23,279 nucleotides of DNA, taken from positions 1-23,279 of IMG/VR virus record IMGVR_UViG_3300017598_000697, one strand, 5' to 3'. Made by a program: the position numbers and the translations under genes. Numbering within the stretch: the first letter of the stretch is position 1; the number at the start of each line of letters is the position of its first letter. Under the pieces are notes generated by a model. It had not been told where the DNA came from. It did not search any database and was given only the letters and a program-made list of their open reading frames with translations. The DNA comes from a virus. Positions 20,014 to 23,279 of the stretch are shown piece after piece.

Positions 20014-21552
20014 TTATATACCTCTCCATGTATGTCTTTTCTTTTTTAATGATTTTTTCTTAGTTTCGTTGACGAAACTTTTTTTAGGTACTGCAAATAA
20101 CCAAGTAGAAGCTACACAGTCTATGCAGTCATCTTTGTTATGTTTTTTTTCAGGGTTAAAAGCTAATAACTCTTTTATATATTGTTTTTGAAAGTCACTA
20201 TCACAGTTCTTATGGATTTTAATCAGGTGGGCTTCAAATGGGGCAGTTTTGTATTTTATTTTTTCATTTTTACTTATTTGATTGTTTGGTTTATAAACCT
20301 CTATATTTGCGTTTAAAAGAGTCATACCTTTAGCTCTTCTTTTAGCATTTTCGATTAAAAGTTCTTTTTTTAGTACTACACCTAAAGAGATTCCGCCACC
20401 AGCACCTTCAATATATACTGGTGCAGTTGGCCACTTAGTCATCAATGAGATTATATTATGTGCAGTTTCATAAACATCCCATATCCCACATCTGCCATCC
20501 ATGATTGTTTGTCTTTCTATCTCCTCTTCATTTATACTCCAACCAACTACACCTACTGCTCTGTTATCTGCTTTTTTATTTAATGATTCGGCATTATCAA
20601 CTGAGATATAAAGTTCTTGTTGGGGTAGGTCTACATCTGTAATATATGTAATATTTTCTTTTTTAAAGTGGCCAGCTTCTTTGTCTTCAGGGTCTTGTTG
20701 ATACTGACGTTTGTACTCTTTTTTTCCTAAGTCAAGTTCCATTTTTCTTAAATCTTCATGGTCTTCATATTGTATAAAAAGTGGTTCATTAGCTGCTCTT
20801 TCATATTTAAAATCACCATATTCGTAAGTGATAGCCTCTTCATTTAAAGCTACTAAATTAACATGGAACCACTCTTCACCTTGAGTTTTTAATAAAAACC
20901 CAGCTAAATCATCTTCTGCTAATCTTTGCATAATTAAAATTACAGCTTTTTGTTTTGAAGTTTTTTTAAGACGTGTAGATGTTGATTTTTGATAAAACTC
21001 TATCACTTGCTTTTTAGCTGCAGGCGAATCACTTTCCCCAGCTTTTAATGGATCATCTATTATTAAAATATCTGCATGAAATCCAGTGATGGTACCACCA
21101 ACTGTTGTTGCATAAAATCCACCACGAGAGGTTGTTTTCCAAAACTCTTTCTCATTTTGATCACGAGACAGTTCAACATCTTTAAAAATATTTTTGTATT
21201 TATCATCTTCAACTATACTTTTTGTTTCTACTGAAGTTTTTTTACTTAAGTCTCCAGAGTAACATGCATAAATAAAACTAAGTTTTGGAAAATTACCTAA
21301 AGAATGACTTACAAATATTCGACACACCTCTTCAGTTTTTCCGTAAGCTGGAGGCATATTAAAAATAACTCTTTTTAAATCTCCATTAAGTACACCCTGC
21401 AGTACAGCTGCAATATAACGATGATGCCAATTTAATACAAGTTCAACTTCGTAGATATATTGAAAAACATATTTCATAAACTCCATTAAATCACGTCTAC
21501 TCATCTCTCTAATAGCGAGTTGTGCTTGTGCATCTTTTTGGGACTGGGTCAT
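20014..21552 (-). CDS. terL: Terminase large subunit
   Basis: A 512-residue DNA-packaging motor. ATPase domain: Walker A-like Asn-Met-Pro-Pro-Ala-Tyr-Gly-Lys72-Thr, Walker B Ile-Leu-Ile-Ile-Asp166-Asp167, and a Val-Ile-Leu-Ile-Met-Gln-Arg coupling segment near 204-210. RNase H-like nuclease domain: Asp319 in Ile-Ser-Val-Asp, Glu382 in Val-Tyr-Ile-Glu-Gly, and Asp474-Asp475 with Asp478 near 474-478. All key acidic residues are present, so it should both translocate and cut concatemeric DNA. The C-terminal tail is very basic and holds one of the dispersed palindromes (20064-20077), encoding Phe-Val-Asn-Glu. It is followed by the small subunit and preceded by the methyltransferase. The longer start was kept; a clear ribosome binding site is lacking. 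Confidence 0.93.
   Translation of the reverse strand: MTQSQKDAQAQLAIREMSRRDLMEFMKYVFQYIYEVELVLNWHHRYIAAVLQGVLNGDLKRVIFNMPPAYGKTEEVCRIFVSHSLGNFPKLSFIYACYSGDLSKKTSVETKSIVEDDKYKNIFKDVELSRDQNEKEFWKTTSRGGFYATTVGGTITGFHADILIIDDPLKAGESDSPAAKKQVIEFYQKSTSTRLKKTSKQKAVILIMQRLAEDDLAGFLLKTQGEEWFHVNLVALNEEAITYEYGDFKYERAANEPLFIQYEDHEDLRKMELDLGKKEYKRQYQQDPEDKEAGHFKKENITYITDVDLPQQELYISVDNAESLNKKADNRAVGVVGWSINEEEIERQTIMDGRCGIWDVYETAHNIISLMTKWPTAPVYIEGAGGGISLGVVLKKELLIENAKRRAKGMTLLNANIEVYKPNNQISKNEKIKYKTAPFEAHLIKIHKNCDSDFQKQYIKELLAFNPEKKHNKDDCIDCVASTWLFAVPKKSFVNETKKKSLKKKRHTWRGI
20064..20077. repeat. Dispersed palindrome, copy 4
   Basis: TTTCGTTGACGAAA in the codons for the basic C-terminal tail of the large terminase. 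The flanks extend it to GTTTC...GAAAC arms. It encodes Phe-Val-Asn-Glu. Confidence 0.8.
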
Positions 21553-21553
21553 T

Positions 21554-23071
21554 TTAGGCTATTTTCTCAGCTGCAGTAACATAAAAATTACTCTCTACTA
21601 ATATCTTAGCCATAAGAGGTACCACGCTATTACCGCACATTCTTACTTGAGCAGTTTTTGGTAAAGGTTTTCCATTGTACTCAATGTTAATCTTATAGTC
21701 TTTTGGAAATCCTTGTGCTGTGTATAATTCTCTTGGTGTAAACATTCTCATGCAGATATCTATTACCTGGTACTGTTTATTTTTTACTTCTATAAGTGCA
21801 AATCTATCTTTAGTAGTGATAGTATGTGTTGGGTCTGCGACATTTTGACCTTCGCCTACACCATAGTATTTCATCATATAAGCATTTACGTCATTCTCAT
21901 TTTGTGCTTTGAATTTTAAATCATATTTTTCTATAAATGCTTGTACTAATGCAAAGTGTCCACCTTTAACATTTGCACATATTGTACGTAATGGTTCATC
22001 TAATGCCATGTTACGTTGTGATGAACCATTTGCGTGTTCTGTAACAAAAGGAGCGACTAAAGCATGACGACTTCCACCAGCTGTAATAGTTCCCACTGGT
22101 GTATCAAGTGGATTACCTCTTGGATTTTGTTCACTTGTAGAACTTCCATAGTAAGTAGATACATATGGTAAAACTAATGCACTTTTAATGCCTCCGGCTG
22201 TAATAGTTCCTAAAGGTGAATCTACTACACTTCCAGTTGAAGCACCATAAAATGTAGAAACATAAGGTACCTTGTCTTTTACTATAAAAGGTTCTTTTTT
22301 ATCTATGATAAACTTCTTCATGCCTTTAGCTAGACGTTTCATAGTATTTTCAGCAAGTGGTCTTCTTACCCCAACTTTTTTGCCTTCTTCTTTAGATAAA
22401 AAGATAGAGTGTGCAGGTATGGACCAGTCAATACATTCAGCTGCAGTAGCCCAAGGCAAACGCTCAGGGAATTTTTTAGGGTCTCCATGAGTAGGTTCAG
22501 GAAATACTATCGGCATTCCATCGCAACGAGCTATTAAAAATAATCTTTTACGAATAGTTGGAGCACCATAATCTGATGCTCTTAATTCTTTGAACTCTAC
22601 CTGATATCCCAATTCTTCAAAAGCTTTAACAAACTCTTTAAATGTTTCACCTTTTTTGGAAGGAATAGGGCGATTATTTGCACATATAGGCCCCCAAGTT
22701 TTAAACTCTTCTACATTTTCTAAAAAAAAGATTCTAGGTCTTACAGCTTTAGCCCATTTTATAGCAATCCAAGCAAGACTCCGTATATCACAACTAACTG
22801 GTGCTGAACCTTTTGCTTTTGAAAAGTGTTTACAATCTGGACTTAGCCATGCTCCACCAACTGGTACACCATTACAAGCTTTTGCGATATCTACTTCATG
22901 AATATCTGAAATATAATGTTTTGTATTTGGATGGTTTGCTTCATGTAATGCAATAGCTTGTGGATCATGATTTATGGCAATGTCAGGACTAACCCCTAAT
23001 GCCATTTCTATACCAGTAGAAGCACCACCGCCACCAGCAAAGCCATCTATAAATAATTCACCATTTAACAT
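21554..23071 (-). CDS. DNA cytosine-5 methyltransferase
   Basis: A 505-residue C5-methyltransferase. Motif I is Asp9-Gly-Phe-Ala-Gly-Gly-Gly-Gly-Ala at the N-terminus. Motif IV is Ser-Pro-Asp-Cys80-Lys-His-Phe-Ser, with catalytic Cys80 and the common phage variant Pro-Asp-Cys in place of Pro-Pro-Cys. Motif VI is Glu118-Asn-Val, motif VIII Asp-Tyr-Gly-Ala-Pro-Thr-Ile-Arg-Lys-Arg near 167-176, and motif X Met-Cys-Gly-Asn-Ser-Val-Val-Pro. Between VIII and IX, about residues 265-427 carry four repeats of the Tyr-Val-Ser-Thr-x-Tyr-Gly, Thr-Ile-Thr-Ala-Gly-Gly type, which probably form the target-recognition region. It lacks a nuclease partner in the window, so it most likely protects phage DNA from restriction. 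AAAGGA precedes the ATG. Confidence 0.93.
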   Translation of the reverse strand: MLNGELFIDGFAGGGGASTGIEMALGVSPDIAINHDPQAIALHEANHPNTKHYISDIHEVDIAKACNGVPVGGAWLSPDCKHFSKAKGSAPVSCDIRSLAWIAIKWAKAVRPRIFFLENVEEFKTWGPICANNRPIPSKKGETFKEFVKAFEELGYQVEFKELRASDYGAPTIRKRLFLIARCDGMPIVFPEPTHGDPKKFPERLPWATAAECIDWSIPAHSIFLSKEEGKKVGVRRPLAENTMKRLAKGMKKFIIDKKEPFIVKDKVPYVSTFYGASTGSVVDSPLGTITAGGIKSALVLPYVSTYYGSSTSEQNPRGNPLDTPVGTITAGGSRHALVAPFVTEHANGSSQRNMALDEPLRTICANVKGGHFALVQAFIEKYDLKFKAQNENDVNAYMMKYYGVGEGQNVADPTHTITTKDRFALIEVKNKQYQVIDICMRMFTPRELYTAQGFPKDYKINIEYNGKPLPKTAQVRMCGNSVVPLMAKILVESNFYVTAAEKIA

Positions 23072-23089
23072 ATTTTATTTCCTTTAAAT

Positions 23090-23279
23090 TTAAATCTTAC
23101 AAAAACAATCTTTCAGCGGTTCATCTGAAAAGTCAAAGAGTGTTCCTTGTCTATCTGCTTTTATAAACAGTTTTTCCATATCTGCACAAGTCCTATGTGA
23201 AGTGAACCAATAGGCATTTTTAACTTTCATACCCATACTTTGGTATGTTAAAAGTCTTGTTTCTATCCATACCATGTAA
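23090..23279 (-). CDS. Partial unknown protein cut by the right edge
   Basis: The last 63 codons of a minus-strand gene that stays open past the window edge. The visible product is basic and ends Leu-Phe-Asp-Phe-Ser-Asp-Glu-Pro-Leu-Lys-Asp-Cys-Phe-Cys-Lys-Ile. Internal methionines could start a shorter gene, but no strong ribosome binding site decides it. It lies 18 bp before the methyltransferase ATG, so the genes are probably co-transcribed. No function can be assigned from the fragment. Confidence 0.5.
   Translation of the reverse strand, partial: YMVWIETRLLTYQSMGMKVKNAYWFTSHRTCADMEKLFIKADRQGTLFDFSDEPLKDCFCKI

Noticed and set aside
1-23279. tRNA, rRNA, insertion sequences or att sites.
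   Set aside because: No cloverleaf-like segment, transposase frame, terminal inverted repeat pair or integrase was recognised by reading; a computed search would be needed to exclude degenerate ones.

Overview
The window is a contiguous piece of a temperate phage-plasmid (a prophage that replicates as a plasmid), in very AT-rich DNA. All but one gene are on the minus strand. The A+T bias, T-rich intergenic DNA, poly-G/poly-C tracts and a Rep_3-type plasmid initiator fit a host among the Campylobacterota (Arcobacter, Sulfurimonas or Campylobacter relatives). That host call is an inference, since the window holds no host gene. No integrase, transposase, tRNA or rRNA gene was seen.

Reading in the direction of transcription (high to low coordinates): (1) 23279-19063 holds the 3' end of an unknown gene, a C5-cytosine DNA methyltransferase, the large and small terminase subunits, and a protein with two ribbon-helix-helix-like repeats. 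(2) 18993-12925 is the virion head and internal block: an acidic scaffold candidate, a 66-residue linker gene, an N4-gp56-type major capsid protein, a probable decoration protein, a coiled-coil protein with a SAP/HeH-like tail, a head-tail adaptor candidate, a coiled-coil repeat protein, a small GNAT-like protein, and two putative internal or ejection proteins. (3) 12924-11435 is the replicon: a Rep_3/RepB-type initiator with two iterons in its promoter and ten iterons in two opposed arrays downstream of it. (4) 11434-4475 is the tail and lysis block: an N-terminal fibre-like protein, a long collagen-like tail fibre, a Kelch-like probable receptor-binding protein, a hypothetical protein, a phospholipase A2-like protein, a lipoprotein, a membrane/coiled-coil protein, a GH108 endolysin, a coiled-coil protein, and a large helical virion protein candidate.

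(5) The only plus-strand gene (4017-4478) encodes a 153-residue protein with a C-terminal cysteine cluster. It diverges from the accessory operon across an operator-like intergenic region and has an eight-G tract at its ribosome binding site. (6) 3834-1 is an accessory operon of small genes, most of them translationally coupled. It includes a zinc-ribbon DEDDh exonuclease and an ASCH-type protein, and runs off the left edge.

The points most worth checking are: the plasmid origin inside the virion gene block; a 42-bp repeat (two differences) that looks like a phage promoter in front of both the capsid and tail operons; and a 14-bp palindrome, TTTCGTYGACGAAA, lying inside four unrelated genes and in two reading frames, which looks like a dispersed DNA-binding site. 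No portal gene is visible between the terminase and the capsid, so it must lie outside the window or be unrecognised.
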